DNA from: Sitta carolinensis
Lineage: Eukaryota > Chordata > Aves > Passeriformes > Sittidae
Reading direction: 5' to 3'
DNA: 64,000 nt
NCBI GenBank assembly: GCA_032173965.1
Contig: JAVUNC010000004.1
Span: 58,651,501 to 58,715,500 of the forward strand
In this document: piece by piece, positions 24,596-38,108 of the stretch
Numbering within the stretch: position 1 is the first letter of the stretch
How the letters are laid out: each line of letters begins with the position of its first letter
Translations under genes and position numbers: made by a program
Notes under the pieces: model-generated
Database searches by the model: none
What the model was told of the DNA's origin: nothing
Seen by the model: only the letters and a program-made list of their open reading frames with translations

Positions 24596-25254
24596 AAGCT
24601 TGGAGCAGAATGGCTGGAAAGCCGCTCAGCAGGAAAGGATGTGGGACTGAACCAGCAATGTGCCCAGGTGGCCAATGAGGTGAGTGGCATCCTGGCCTGC
24701 ATTGGCAATGGTGTGGCCAGCAGGACCAGGGCAGTGATCATTTCCCTCTGCTTGGCACTGGTGAGGCTGCATGTTGAATCCTGTGCTCGGTTTTGGCTCC
24801 CTCACTACAAGAAGGTCATCAATGTCCAGGGAAGAACAATGGATCTGGTGAAGACTTTAGAGAGCAAGTCCCATGTGGAGAAGCTGAGAAAGACGGGGTT
24901 GTTTAGTCTGTAGAAAAGGTGACTCAGAGGAAAACTTACCACTCTCTAAAGCTCTCTGAAAGGTGGCTGTAGCCAGGTGGGGGCAGCCTCTTCTCCCATG
25001 TAAGAAGTGATAGGACAAGAGGAAGCAGCCTCAAGGTGTGCCAGAGGAAATTTAAATTGGATATTAAGAAAAATTTCTTCACTGAAAGGAATGTCAAGAA
25101 TTGGAACAGGCTCAGGAAATGGTGGAATCAGCATCCCTGGAAGTGTTCAATGAATATGCAGATGTGGCACTTAGAGACATGGTTTAGGTGTGTACCTGGC
25201 AGTGCTGGGTCAATGGTTGGACTCAACAGTCTTTTAATGATTCTATGATTCTAT
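24596..25254 (+). mobile_element. CR1 LINE 3' end, 5'-truncated
   Basis: The copy starts with a block resembling CR1 ORF2 (GGAGCAGAATGGCTGGAAAG). It then carries the C-terminal coding part, the segment TTGGATATTAAGAAAAATTT, and the 3' UTR block CACTTAGAGACATGG. It ends at about 25254 in ATTCTATGATTCTAT, the CR1 octamer tail on the plus strand. A few dozen bases are missing before the tail, where the last pre-tail block is shortened. This is an inactive 5'-truncated copy. Confidence 0.96.
24641..24913 (+). pseudogene. CR1 ORF2 C-terminal remnant
   Basis: Ninety codons read as the CR1 ORF2 region downstream of the RT catalytic motifs. NQQCAQVANE, GILACIGNGVASRTRAV, HYKK and LRKTGLFSL occur in family order. 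A stop follows LFSL where active copies continue into the SLEKRRLRG-like block. Substitutions such as Cys for Tyr in the usual LEYC-like motif also mark it as dead. Confidence 0.85.
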
Positions 25255-28200
25255 ATTTTGTGAAAATGAAAACAACAGTAAAAAGCAAATGCTTGGTAAT
25301 TCTGACTTCTCTTTGCTTTAGCAGACAGACAGATAGAAGACTATCTCCAGAGTCATAAATTATTCCTTGTGAACAGAATTCTTGGAAAGATCCTTGAGGA
25401 AATGTTCTGGACCATACATCTTTTCAATAGCAATCAAAATCTTGAATCTTCGTTGCACCTACATTAAGATTGGAATAATGTTCTCAAAACAGGAACAAGA
25501 TTAAAATCTTTACATCTTCAGAAAACATCCAAAGACACCATTGTGTTTTGCATTTGCACTTCAGCCCCAGGATTATTTTTAGCACGGGAGCAAAAACCTG
25601 CTCTTGGTTTTGTCCAGTAAAATGCTACAAAATGATAAAGACTATTATATCTTGGGAAGAATAGCAAAACAAAAAGAGGCTGCTTTCTAAAGAACTCACA
25701 TAATTCTTTTTAAAATTAACATTTGGTGAATTTTTGATTGTACATTACAGACCATATCTAGAACAGCAGGAAATTTTGAAAGGAAAATAATTCAGAAAAT
25801 AATTCTAGAATCAAAGTATTCTTCAGAATCCCACAAGTTTCAGATTATTATGCTCAGAATTAACCAGTTAATTTTATGAAAAATAATAAAAGCAGAAATT
25901 ATCAATGTAGCAGAGTTCACGATGACTTCCCACTGGCTGACTGCCTTGTGAGAAGAGTAATGTCTGGAATGTCTCACCATAATAAAGATATACTTACACA
26001 TTTTGTCTAAAGTGAATTATCAAAATTACCTGGATAATGACAGCAAGTGTTTCTTAATTTCACCACACTAATCAGCAGGAAAATGCTTGTTCAACTATCA
26101 GGAGTTAAATCTCTGACATCCATAGATTCACTCTTCTATAACCCATTATGAAACTTGAGCAAGTGTCCAAGATATTTGTATAAATCATGTATCCACCCAG
26201 CAGCATCCTAAGACTTTAAAAAGTTAACTAGTCACTGTTTTCTCAGTATTTCCAAACACTCATTATTTTTCTTTTTCATCACCTTGATTTAGCTTGTAAA
26301 TTCTTTGTACCAAAGATAATATTTTTGCTTTTATTTTTATTTTTTCTTCTTTTTTAAATGGATAATTCCAAATGTTGAAATGCCACAATAATGTAAAACA
26401 CGGTTAGAATCATCACAATAGAGACTAAATTGGGAAAAAAAAAAAAAAAAAATCATTCCATATAATTTGCTAGCAAGCAATTAGAAAGAAAATCAAAAAC
26501 CAGACATGGTTCCATATCTATTTCCTTCTCTAAAAACATTTAATATATGCTTTCTGAATAGCAAATTGATAGGCACTGGGATATTTGTATTGGATTTGCA
26601 CAGCTATAAAGTCATATGTAGACAACATGCATTGTATTTCTCCCACTCAAACTCCAGCAAAGAAAATTGAGTGCATTAGTAGTTCTCCTTTGCAGTTCTG
26701 ACATTCCAAATCTGTACGAGAAATATTAAGCAATGTAAGCAGGATCAGAGGATAAAAGTCAGAAAAAAAAACAAGACAAAGGATATCCTGTTATTCTTCC
26801 CTAACCATCAGAACTATCTCTGTCCTTTTATTTGGGATTAGTGTAATTGAAGTGTACTATTAGACAGAGTTAGACTGAAGTGGTATGATTTCAGTATAAT
26901 GAAAATTTCTTGGTGGTTATTGAAATTATTTTTCAACAATGACAGGGCAATAAAACCTGGATTCTTCATTTATTTTCTGTGTTGAAGACCAACGTAAATT
27001 TTATGCCCCAATCTGGATTACCGTAATTTCACCAGAATCCTGTGAGTTGCAGTGTCAAAAGGCTGTATATGACACCTTTCATGACAACATTCAGTGAATG
27101 TAGCAAGCTTGGAATGTGGCTTTAGTTCAGTACATTCAATAACTGATTAAATCACTAATTTTTTGCAGGTTATTTTGGCTTGTGAAATTACCAGGAAAGA
27201 TAAACACATTTATAACTGGGAGAGAGATATATAAAGTAAGGGAAAATAGTCAATAACAAAAGCAACCCTTTGTCTTGATTGACAGTTTGAGTTATCAAAA
27301 TTAATTACAAAATGCCAATTCACTTCATTAATCATAAAGCTGACCAGAAAATCAGACCAATGGACATTGAAGTAAACTCACCAGCACTAATTTTTGAATA
27401 AATTTGCCACAAAATAAAAGTTTAAAATTCCACAGATGGATAATTATGGTTTCTTATGTCTCTTATGGTTTCACTGTAGTCCTTTTTGCTTTTCAAAAGA
27501 CTTGGTGAATGTTTTCTATATCTCTTCATGTGAGAAAAATGGTAGCAACAACATTTCATATTATTAGATTTTAGGACTACTTGGTATCAAAATTTCGATA
27601 TTTAAATACCATTTGTAAAATACAGTTAACCACTTTTCTTTCACATGATTAATGAATATTTAAATCAAAGCAGATATATATTATTTCCTCATGTTGTTTG
27701 TTTCAAACATGTTGGAAATGTATGGAATTTAAAGCAAAATTTTGTACAGGACTTTTTAAAAGTCCCTGGTTCTGGTTCTGGTAAATCAGAATGATTCAGA
27801 AGATACAGCTGTTCACTACTTAGACTACTTTCTAATCTACTGTTTTAGCCTTAGGAATCAGAATTCAAGTTGCAAAAGTCAATCGGATGATATGCAGTTG
27901 CTAAATTTTGTTTCGCTGGGTGAGTATAAATTTAGTATATCGACTAAAAAGTCAATACTCTGCAGGAAAAACTCTGACTGATACTTCTGTAGACATAATG
28001 GAATAAAAACTGTATCTTTCTTGATTGCAAAGCTCAGTGAAATATCAGAAATTATGCTTCATCCTCCCTGGCCTTGTACATTTTTTATCTTTCTACATTA
28101 TTCTGATATTCTGATTCAGTAGCATATTTCAGTTCAAATAAGTACAAATAACCCCACTAGGCTGTTCAAAATCAAGATCTTTTTACGCACAGAGTGCTAA

Positions 28201-31044
28201 AAAACCATTTATGAAGAATCTCTGCAGTGAGCTCAAAATCTGTTCATCTTTATAATTTCAGAGGAATGATAGTGTAAGTTTTTAAATTTAAGTGGGCATG
28301 GAAATACAGGCAGAAAAATTCTCATTATGGAAGAATGCACATGCAGACATATACATTTTAATGAACCAGTAACAGTAGCAATGCAAAAAAAAAAATTAAA
28401 TAATTCTGATTATCCACTGCTGTTTGCCTCTAGGGGATATTACCAGGAGTAGCCAGAACTTTCTGTTTTAGCAGCAGTGCTGGTGTTTGACAAGCGTCCT
28501 CTGGAGACAACACACAGTGCCACTCTTCTGTGAGATAGGCATAATTTCACTAATTTTAAGAATAGAAACACCTTACACATCAATTTTTGAAGCTAATACA
28601 TCGATTTCTTTCCGCTTACACTTGATTAGTTCTTGTAGCTACCGTAACTTACAAACTGTTTGTAGTCCTGGGTTTTCAGATATGAAGTTCAGTCAAAATC
28701 ATGAGTCAACCAGAAAAGTCATTAACCTTAGGCCTTTTTGTTCCTAGTTATATATTCTAATTTTATGGGTATTAAACAGATATAAATCTATAAACTTGAT
28801 AAAAATCTATAACTTGTTTTCTAAAGTAACTGCTATGGTCATGTCCCCTGTATAAAATTAGATTAATTCTAGATTGGGTTCATGCCCTTTCTACTTTTAC
28901 TCTATCTCCTACTTCATGGCTTTTTCTCTGCATCTAATTCCACAGAGTCCAAAATTATTCTTTATATTTGGATGGTATGAAAGTTATATCTTCTCTCCTG
29001 TGTTGCAATAAAATCTTGTTTTCTTGGGTTTTTTTCTCCATTTTGAAATATTCAAAGATTAAGTACCTCAGAGAGTTCCCAGTGAGAGATTCATAACAAA
29101 AGAAACCCCCTAGAATTCAATAAAGGAAAGACACTTTAAGTCAGGAAGATTTGATCACTGGTGGATATAAAAGGAGTCAAGAGTGGTAGGAGTTTTACCA
29201 AGCCAGCCTCAGTGGGTGTATGGATAACTGTGTATATAAGTCTCTAAGTACTGTATGACTCAGCCTGCTCTTCCTGTCGCCTGCTTCATCTCACTCATTA
29301 TTTTATTCTCCTGAAAATCTGTGTTTCTGTTCAAAGAGGCTTCTTTCACCTTCATACTCCTGCAAGGCCTCTTTCTCAGGCAGTAATGCAAAAAAAAAAA
29401 AAAAAACACTGACTGCTAAATTGGCTGCAGCCTTCCTAGAGAAGACCTGAAAACCTTCCTTATGCCAAAGTTCCTCCTTTCCTAACACCATTGGTCAGCG
29501 CATTTGAGCACTTGGGGCACCTGCACCATGTATCCCATTCCCCACTATTGTTAATCCCTCTCCAGACATGCTGTTAGCAGAAGCAGCAGAGTGGATGCTA
29601 CAGATAGCTGCTCCTGTTGTAGAGCTCCCACAATTGGTGTGGGGATTTCTCTCACCAATTTTAACCTTTCCAAAAGTTTGTTCTGGCTTCTCTCCAAAAC
29701 ACAGGATCCTTTTTACCAAGGCTTTTAGAGCTTACTATTTTTATTTTTTTTTTTACAATCATCCAATTTCCAAAGCTGTTAAAAATATGTCCTGTAAAAC
29801 ATGTCCCCAAGTGCAACCCAGTCTCTCAGTCTGAATTCATATGGCTTCTCTGGTACTATTTGCAGACCTGTCTAAACATCTTCATATGTTTTTCAGCTGG
29901 TTTCAAGGTTTCAAGATTTGCTGTAGGTGAAGAAAATATATTGTTTCAAATTCTGCTCTTTCAGTATGCCAAATGCCTGAAAAATTGATTCTTTTATGTC
30001 ACTAATTAAATTTATATCTTCCTCTCTCTTTACTGTAGCTGCTTCAATTCTTTTGCAGAAATATAAATTTCTCACACTTAAAAATTTGGTTTCATACTTT
30101 CTTTCCTTTTGTCCCTTTCTGACTTTTTACTTCCCTCTTTTTTCTCATTTCATTCCTGCCTGACTTTCTGGTTTGTTTCCTTTTTAAGGTCAAATTCTAC
30201 CACAAGAAGATTCTTCCCTATTCTCTGCAACACAATGTGCAAAGCCTACTCTTTTATTTTTATTGTTTGGTTGAAAACCTAGACTAAATGCAAGAAAACA
30301 GGCTGTACTTTGTTCTCGCTATAGAGAGCCATTAACCTGAAACAAGAGTACAGACAAAAGAAAGAAGAAGCAAGACCACTTCAAAATAGGATTAACATCC
30401 ATTGCCCTGAAGAATGGATGCATCGCCTTTGGAAGAGATTTCTTTCTAGTCAGTTCTGTCAGCATTTCATCTTGTTTTCTCCTTATACCTGCATAATTCC
30501 TCTTCTTTAAAGTGCAGTGTATACCCACGCTCTGCTATAGTTGCCGCACAATTTCCCACGTTTAAATTTTTGTTAAAGGGTTTCATTTTTTCTAAATGTT
30601 CCTTTTTGATGAAAACTTGTTGATTGTTCATTGAACACCAGAGATGACTGCATAAAAAAGGAAAAAGAAGAAACAAATTAATATAAAACACCTATACAAA
30701 TGTTTTAAAGTACAGGAAGATTCCATCTCTTATACTGAATTCTTCATTATGGGCCTTTCTCTCTTTTTAGTTTTTCACAATTCCAGAGCCTAGGAAAAGG
30801 GTTGTCTCGTTTTCTCAGTGCGTAGCTGATTTGAGAAGTGAGGTGCATTTGTGTTTTCATTTGTTTGTGACTCTCACTTAACTGAATATCTTTTTTAAGT
30901 AGATGCTTGATTTTGATAATCATATAACTGTGGGTTGGCCTGGAGAGGTCCTTGACAAGTTACACCACAAGGGAATTTCATCAGTGCATCTAACATATTT
31001 TGAACAAAACATTATTGGAAGTGTCAGCTTTGCTGAAGGAAGAG
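25255..31044. other. Long AT-rich unique stretch
   Basis: No gene is supported in 5.8 kb. Simple repeats are an 18-A run at 26435-26452 and a 17-A run at 29390-29406. At 29160-29390 two TATA-like boxes (29166-29173 and 29233-29240) precede a pyrimidine-rich segment. This could be an unclassified LTR piece but I cannot place it. The open frames at 28487-28747, 29495-29834 and 30319-30691 are unrecognised. Confidence 0.5.
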
Positions 31045-31165
31045 ACAGACAAGAGCAACATATCATCTAGTCTGACCTTCTATATACTACAGGTCAATAA
31101 GTTTCACACAAATATCTCATAATATCTAAAGATTGATTTAAGCCAGATGTCTCAGTTCTGAAATT
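31045..31165 (-). mobile_element. Very old CR1/L3-like 3' fragment
   Basis: The plus-strand text ATCATCTAGTCTGACCTTCT, followed by a TATACTACAGG-like block, an AAGTTTCACAC-like block and GATTGATTTAAGCC, follows the order seen in reptile-type ancient CR1 3' regions on the minus strand. The octamer tail is gone and divergence is high. Edges are approximate. Confidence 0.55.
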
Positions 31166-33798
31166 GCTGTAGATAGAGGTAATGGCAGACCTGAGCACAA
31201 TGAATGTCAGGCTTCTTCTTGGTTATGGTGACCGTGAAGATGACTCAGTGGGCAAATCACGTCTGATACAGCAGTGTTTCTTTCTTCTCTCCTTCTTCAT
31301 AAAATGTCTACCAAACCTGAGAGAAAATGCTCATTTATGCATAATAAACACCCACTGTTAGTCTGGGTAAGTGAACTATGCATCACAGAGATTCTCTGTT
31401 ACAGAATTGACCCACACTGCTCATTATCCACGTCGATTTTATATATAAATAAAAATGCAGCAATTGCTTATTTTTGTCCACTACTTTGAGAGGTCAGTTT
31501 TAAAAAGTACTGACTGTGCTGTAAGCACCATGACTGGAGATAGAGATTTCCCTGGAAGCTGCTCATGAGGGGAGGGAGCCACAAAGTGTGATGGGCAGAT
31601 CCAACAGCACCTGTGTGGTGGCTAAGGCTTAGAGGCTCTGTAGAGACTTCAGAGTCTCTGGGGAGATGAAGCCTATGTTGGTTTGCCATACCATTCTCTG
31701 GCACCTCATTCAGCTGGAATGAAGCAGCCCTTGTCTGCACTATGAGACCCTCTGACCTTCTGAATGTGGTGACTGGGTCCAGTGCATCTTTTGGGAATGG
31801 TCTTCAGTTGAAATACTCTGGAAGTACACCAGGGTACTTCAGGGTATTTTGGGGATGGCCTTGATTGACACCAAGCACAGACAGTGACTGGTCTGAAAGC
31901 TTTGCTATGCAAATCAGCAGCTTACAGAGGTCAGGAATATTTCCAAGAGTTGCTTGACGTGTCTATGTAAGCTCAATCTCAGGGACTGGGAAGGATGACA
32001 GTGTGAAAGAAATTCCCTAGGTAGCAGTTTGCTGCCATGTGGGAGCTTCTGTATAATTCCCTGGAGGCAAGGACATGTACTGTGTTCTGGGATGGGATAT
32101 TTAACAGTATTTTCCATGGCATGAAGTTTAATAACTTTAATTTCCATTTTACCTTCCTTACTTTGAGCTTTTGCTATGTGAAAAATGTTCTGTTGCTCAT
32201 GTAATATAATTTGGCCTTTTGTAGTTAAAGGCCTTTAGACTTTCTCTAAAAACTGTGGTAGGAGAGGCAGATTCACATCAAAACCCTGGCCAGCTAGTCT
32301 CACTCTATCAGTTGAGAAAGACATGGAGTAAAAGTCACTAGAAGTGCCACAGACCATGTATATACAGGAGAAAATAAGATTCTTCTTTATTCTAGAGAGA
32401 ACCTAGTTGCATTCCAAAGGGTAAGATTTAAGAATGTTTTCATAAAAATGCAGCTTCCTGTTCTTTTCCAGCAACATAACTTATTTTTAGAAACAAAGAG
32501 CTGCAAGATGGTATTGTAGGTTTTTGCACTGGTGGGGGTAATCTGGGATTTAACTTCCACAGCCTTTCTCTTTTAGAAAAAATATTAGAAGAAATTTAGG
32601 GAGGACTTATCATCAAACAGAATGGTTTGTGGCATATGAAGCAATCCCAATTCCATGTTCCATTCCTTGCACTAAAAGTAGAGCTTTAAAAATGGCCAAA
32701 TCATTTCCATTTGAGACACAGCACTTTGGGGCTATTTTTTTGAAAAATAATGGGCTGTGCACTTTTGAATTGCTGTGTGCCACAGCTTCAAGTGACTCTG
32801 AAAAGAGAAACACATGATTTAAAAATTATTTGGCATATCACTGTTTTGAATCCTAAAGCCTACCTGGAAAACACAGTGAATCAATTGGACTGCTTCTCCT
32901 GGCAGGACAGGCTTTGATTAGGCTGGATTTTAGTCACTTTGAAATGTTTCAAAAAATAAGTCTTAAAATGCTCTAAAACACTTTTTATTGTATTTCAGGT
33001 AGATTTTTTTTCCTAAAGTAAGTGGCTAGGAATTATAAATGTATCCTGAAGATAGGGTAAAATTTGAGAGACCAGAGCTTAAGAGCATGTCAAACTCAGA
33101 GATGTGAATAAAAATGTACCACAAAATCTCATCTCAGGTTCACATCTCTCCTAAACAGACAATAGGAGCTGGTATACAGAGGCATCTCAACAATCCTTCT
33201 GCTCTCAGAGCAAATGGTCAAATTCCTGCAACAAAGAGCAAAAAGATCAAATTAAATTTTCTTTCTTTAATTTTTTGAGTACTTGAAAGTCAGTGCTTTA
33301 TTAGTTTATGAGAAGTGCTGAGAAGGAAACTTATCTTATCAGGGTCTTGGTTTCGTACCATTGCTGACAGGACAGCTAGTTCCCTTTGTCTCTTTCAAAA
33401 ATTACTATCACCATTCTTTAATGAAGAATGATCTTGCTCCTGGCCAAAGTGATTTGTTTTTCTTCCAGAAGTAGGCCCTGTGCACTTTAAACTCAAACTG
33501 TGCTGCTTTGCATAACAGTTCAGAGATTGAACGTCTGCTCTGCTGAGATTTTCTGTGTCTTCAGTCTCCCAGGGCTTCCTATTTCCATCATCCTTGCCAC
33601 TTGGTCCCATCTGTCTTTGCAGAGATAACTTCAAGAGAAAAAAAGGATACTCAGGCTGTTGTCTGAAAGTACCTCAACCCTTTCCTTGGTAAGGCTCAAA
33701 ATACTTCTCTGACAGAACTACAGCAGCCAAGGAGCCTCTGCAGTTCAAAGATTTTTAGGCAACATCTGAGAGGTGCAGTGCAAACACATACTCCAGAG
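31166..33798. other. Unique sequence, no gene seen
   Basis: The part at 31500-32110 is GC-richer than its flanks and carries three short minus-strand open frames (31468-31740, 31706-31912, 31914-32147). I recognise none of them, and there is no matching exon structure. The remainder is AT-rich and plain. Confidence 0.5.
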
Positions 33799-34232
33799 TT
33801 ATGGTTTAGGAATGGTATCCCTCAGTTTAGGGCTCCACTGAAATTGTGCACGGCTTGCTTGCTCTCTCCTCATCCTCACCCAGCAGCTGGCTGGAGAAGA
33901 GAACTGGAGACACAAAAGGTAAAGATAACAGACCGAGACAACCACAATTTACTGGAAATAGCAATGAGATAAGAAAATGAACAATAACAGCTACAATATC
34001 AATTCCAAAGTGTACAAGATAGGCAAACAATTCACATGTGATTGCTCAGAACCCACATTACCAGCCACTCCCTCCACCCCACTAACTCGACTGGAAGGAT
34101 TCCATCCTCCCTGGAGGAGAGTCCCTTGCACTTTGCAATGACCTGAGGTGGTACAGAAAAACTTCCAGGGCCTGGCCAAGATCGTCCTGACTGCTGCAAA
34201 AAATTAACCCTGCCCTGGCTGGAACCAGGACA
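33799..34232 (-). mobile_element. Avian ERV solo LTR
   Basis: On the minus strand the segment starts at 34232 with TGTCCTGGTTCCAGCCAGGG followed by a GGTTAATTTTT-like block, a start typical of an avian endogenous retrovirus LTR. Further along come a GCTGTTATTGTTCATTTTC-like block and CCAGTAAATTGTGG, a probable AGTAAA-type poly(A) signal area, then TGTCTCGGTCTG. It closes near 33799 with a decayed CCTAAACCAT-like end. At about 434 bp it is LTR-sized, with no internal genes or partner LTR, so it is probably a solo LTR left by recombination. I saw no clear target-site duplication. The exact family is unassigned. Confidence 0.8.
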
Positions 34233-37200
34233 CCCAGCAGATCAGAAACTCCAGCTATTATCTGCTCCTACTTCAACAGGGAAAGGTTTAAACTCCAGGG
34301 CTTCCTTCACATAATTCCTCTGGTAGAAACCAATGTGAAGATGATGCAATCTTATGTATAGGCATAGTTCTGCTGGGATATATCTGTATTTCAGCAATAT
34401 TTATTCCACAGGCTACTTTCTTCATTCATGTCAGCGTTAGTCAGACAGCAGGAATGAGGTCTGTATTTCTACTCACCTCACCAAACTTTCATCCAGCAAG
34501 GAATAGAATACGTACTAGGAAACAACTCACAAAATAATAAAGATCACTCAATGCCAATGAAGCAATGAAAGACAATTAAAGATTAATTTGCTGTACATAT
34601 GAAGGACTTTGAAGAGAACAGGAACACCCAGGTGGACTGATTTTGTTTACTGCAACATATTTTAATTATGATTTACAGTTGCATAGGAATTCTGATCCAC
34701 TGGAAAAAGAGTAGTTATTAAAGATGAAAGTATGAAATAAAAAAAAAAAAATTGAAAATTTACTATGATAGAAATGAATTTTGAGAATACTTAAAAAGGA
34801 ATAGAAATAATTAGGGAATAGTATAGAATATTTGTACATAAAGTTTCGTTTGGACTTTTAGAGCATCTCTTGAGCCACATTACTTTCTTAGCATTAACTG
34901 AGCAATAAAGACATAAAGCAGATGGTGATGTGTCCTTTATTATTTCTTTATTTTGTATTAAAATAAAAATACTTTTTCCTACTTCTATGCCAGTATCTCA
35001 GGATCTTGTGGCATTATAAATGTTTTTTCTGTCAGATTTTTATTTTCAAGTTTTAAAAATATTTTCAGGCTTGTTCTACACACCACTTACTACTAAAAAT
35101 CCTGTAAGATCTACTTATTCTGTGATTTAGTTTTACAACTATGGAAAAGTAATAACTGTTGATAATTTTATTTTGTGCTAGTGCAAAATGTAAATACTGT
35201 AACGACTGCTGCCAAATCCCTACAATTGTCAATGTGGGAACTTTCCCAACTCACCTGAAGCTAATAAAAGCCTTCATGTCAATTTGATCAAGAAATGGTC
35301 TGAGCACTGACAGAGTAAATTAATTTGGCTGATTTTGGACTGAGGTTGAGTCCTCTATCTTTGCACCTGTTGTGATAATATAGTGATGACCAGTGCTAAT
35401 TCCATGTTGCTGCAGATTTAGGAGAACTGCTGTATCCTCAGGGGTTGCCACTGCAGAGCCTAGGCTCTCTCACTGGTCACCTGCAAGTGATAGCATTGAA
35501 AGAGCCCTGTCCATTCCTTTCTCCCCTCTGCACTAATGCTGCACGAATTCTGCTACCTGTCAAATCCTGCAGAGCTGTTACATTTCCCAAAAAGAAATTT
35601 AATTTGCATGTAAAACCTCTTTTCTATGCAGTAGTTTCTATAGCTAATTAAACCATGAAATAAAAACCATATCAAATTGCAGTGTCCACTAAAGTTGCAT
35701 GGAAACAAATCTCACTCTGCTTAGACCATGATTTCTACAAAGTGGGTTGTATCTCAGCCCCGTGGAACCACACAGCCCCATAATAGGATATTGCCATTAC
35801 CAGTAACAGGCCACGAGCTTTGTAATGAATTTCTATGGTCTCAGGACTGAGGCTTGAGAGAGGTGCTCAGTTCAAACTTTTCTTCACTGCTTGCGGATTT
35901 GTCACACTTGTTTTAGCCATGACAACATTTCTGTAATTGACATGATGTTTATGTCTAATTTATTGTGGTTTTATTGTCCTTGTGTGTCACAACCAGTTTT
36001 ACATAGATAGTAGCAAGCAGCAGTTTTTTATAAGTAGAATGAGAGATTTATAACTCTGACATGATGATGTTAAGTAGAGAAATATATGTCTGACACAACA
36101 GCAGGGTAATTGAGTAGTGAAGCCACAGGATGTGGCACAGACATGGGGAGACATGCTTGGTAATGGAAATCCCATGGCTATAAATATATCACTCATACTC
36201 TGTAAAAAAAAAAAAAAAAAAATAGAACTTTCCAAAACTAGTTTAAAATATCACACAAAGAGAAAAAAAAATAGTATCTAACATGTATAAAATGCATCAA
36301 ATATAGACCATAGAGCTGCAACATAGAGAGCAGATCAAACAAATAAGAAAAAAGGCTTAAAATGTGGTAGTAAACACATAAAAATGAATCTAGGAAGATT
36401 AAAGAAAAGTAAAAGTAAAATATCAGAAAAATAAAGAAACTATTAGAATAAACATTACATTCCTCCCAGAAAATTACTCCAGTTTCTGGCAGCTTGAGTG
36501 TATATAAAAATTCTAGCTGTATTATTATTGTTTTTTTTCTCTACTATCCAGAATCTTGACTAATATTTATTAGATTCTGAAGATTTCCACTACAGGAGTG
36601 TTACTATAGTAGCAGTACATTATAGACTTTGTATATACATGTGTATTTCTACTTTACCCATAAACAATATTTTGAGTGTAATACATGCTCAAATAAATAA
36701 CAAAAGACTGATTTCAGTGGGGTTTAGGACTTTGTGCAGTAGATCAATTTCATTCTCCCTCCGCCTCTAAATCCTATGAAGTTATGGGTCAATGCATGTC
36801 AGCCCAAACATTCTTTTGATGTCTAAAACCTGGAAGGTCTTTTTTTCTTGCGGTAGCATGTCTGTAGCAGCTTTTAGTGGCTCCTGCCCCCAAGGGGAGT
36901 CCCTGTTCTCTTGGGAACCAGTGTCATTTCCCTGCTAGCATGGCACACCTTAGAGCATGCTGAGCTCAAACCTTGACAGTTCAGTAGAAGTCCTGGGTGC
37001 TTCTGGAATGGCACACATGCTCCCAGGCACCCAGCAGAAAATTACAGGCTGATGACTTGTGTGAATCTTTATTGGTGTTAGGCATGGACAATGAGTTTTA
37101 TAGTTTTATAGGATATTAGGAACTGCTTCTCAAAAATAGTTTTACTACATGATAAGTATCAGGTTTTACTTCTCTAATTTATTTTATTTCTACTTTACTA

Positions 37201-38108
37201 CTTTCCTTAATAAAATATAATATAATTCTGGTTTATGGCAAGGTTTCAGAGTGTGGCTAATTTAACATTGTTGTTAACCTTAATTTTTTGAGAAGCTGGC
37301 AGAAGTCTAATCTTCGAGCTACGTTTCAAATCTGATTGTTTATAGACCATCTGTTTTATTAAAATTGGAAGCCCAGAGAATGACATCACAAAATCTAATA
37401 TTTCTTTCTTCTTTATTTCCCCAATGAAAGGAATATCTTTTTCCACTTCAATTAGTTTCCAGTCTCCCTTCTGCAATACAATCAAGATGTTTCATGCTGG
37501 CCAAATTATTAGTGACAACTGACTGGCATATGGAGACTTGTATCTAAAATGTGATTTAACAAACTGATTGAGTCCTAAACGCAGAGCAGTCTGACTTCTA
37601 ATGTACCAGTCCAAATTTGTTTCTGGTGCTATGGGAAATTCCAGTATTTTTTCAACTAGTGCTGACAGGATATTCTAAAGTCTATTTTTTTCTGGCTTCT
37701 GAATACTTTTCCTAGATGATTGTTCCATTGCCTATTATGATACTTGGTCTACCAAGCAGTAAGTCAGTAAAAGTTTCAGTTCTTGTCAGCCAACTCTGAG
37801 CAGTTTCCTAGTAAGTGAGCCCAAATCTTTGGGTCACATTACAATATAGATTTTTATTGTGTCCTACACTATCTGGGTAAATATTCTGGCAGTTCTTGCA
37901 AAAATTGTATACGACATTGAAGACAAGTCATTGAAGACAAGACAAGCTAAGATAAGGACAGTGCAGGTCAGATGATGTAATTTAAATATCAAATAATTTC
38001 TTAAATGTTAAATTATGTGCTAATTAATGGAGAATGAGCTTTATATTTCTATTTCTGAGACCTTTTAGCTAGCAAAATTTACTGGCTAAGATGTGTCCTC
38101 TAATAATA
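34233..38108. other. Unique sequence, no gene seen
   Basis: No gene is supported. A 19-A run lies at 36204-36222. A 14-base near-perfect tandem duplication (CATTGAAGACAAGT then CATTGAAGACAAGA) lies at 37914-37941. The 36840-37040 part is GC-richer but unrecognised. Confidence 0.55.
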
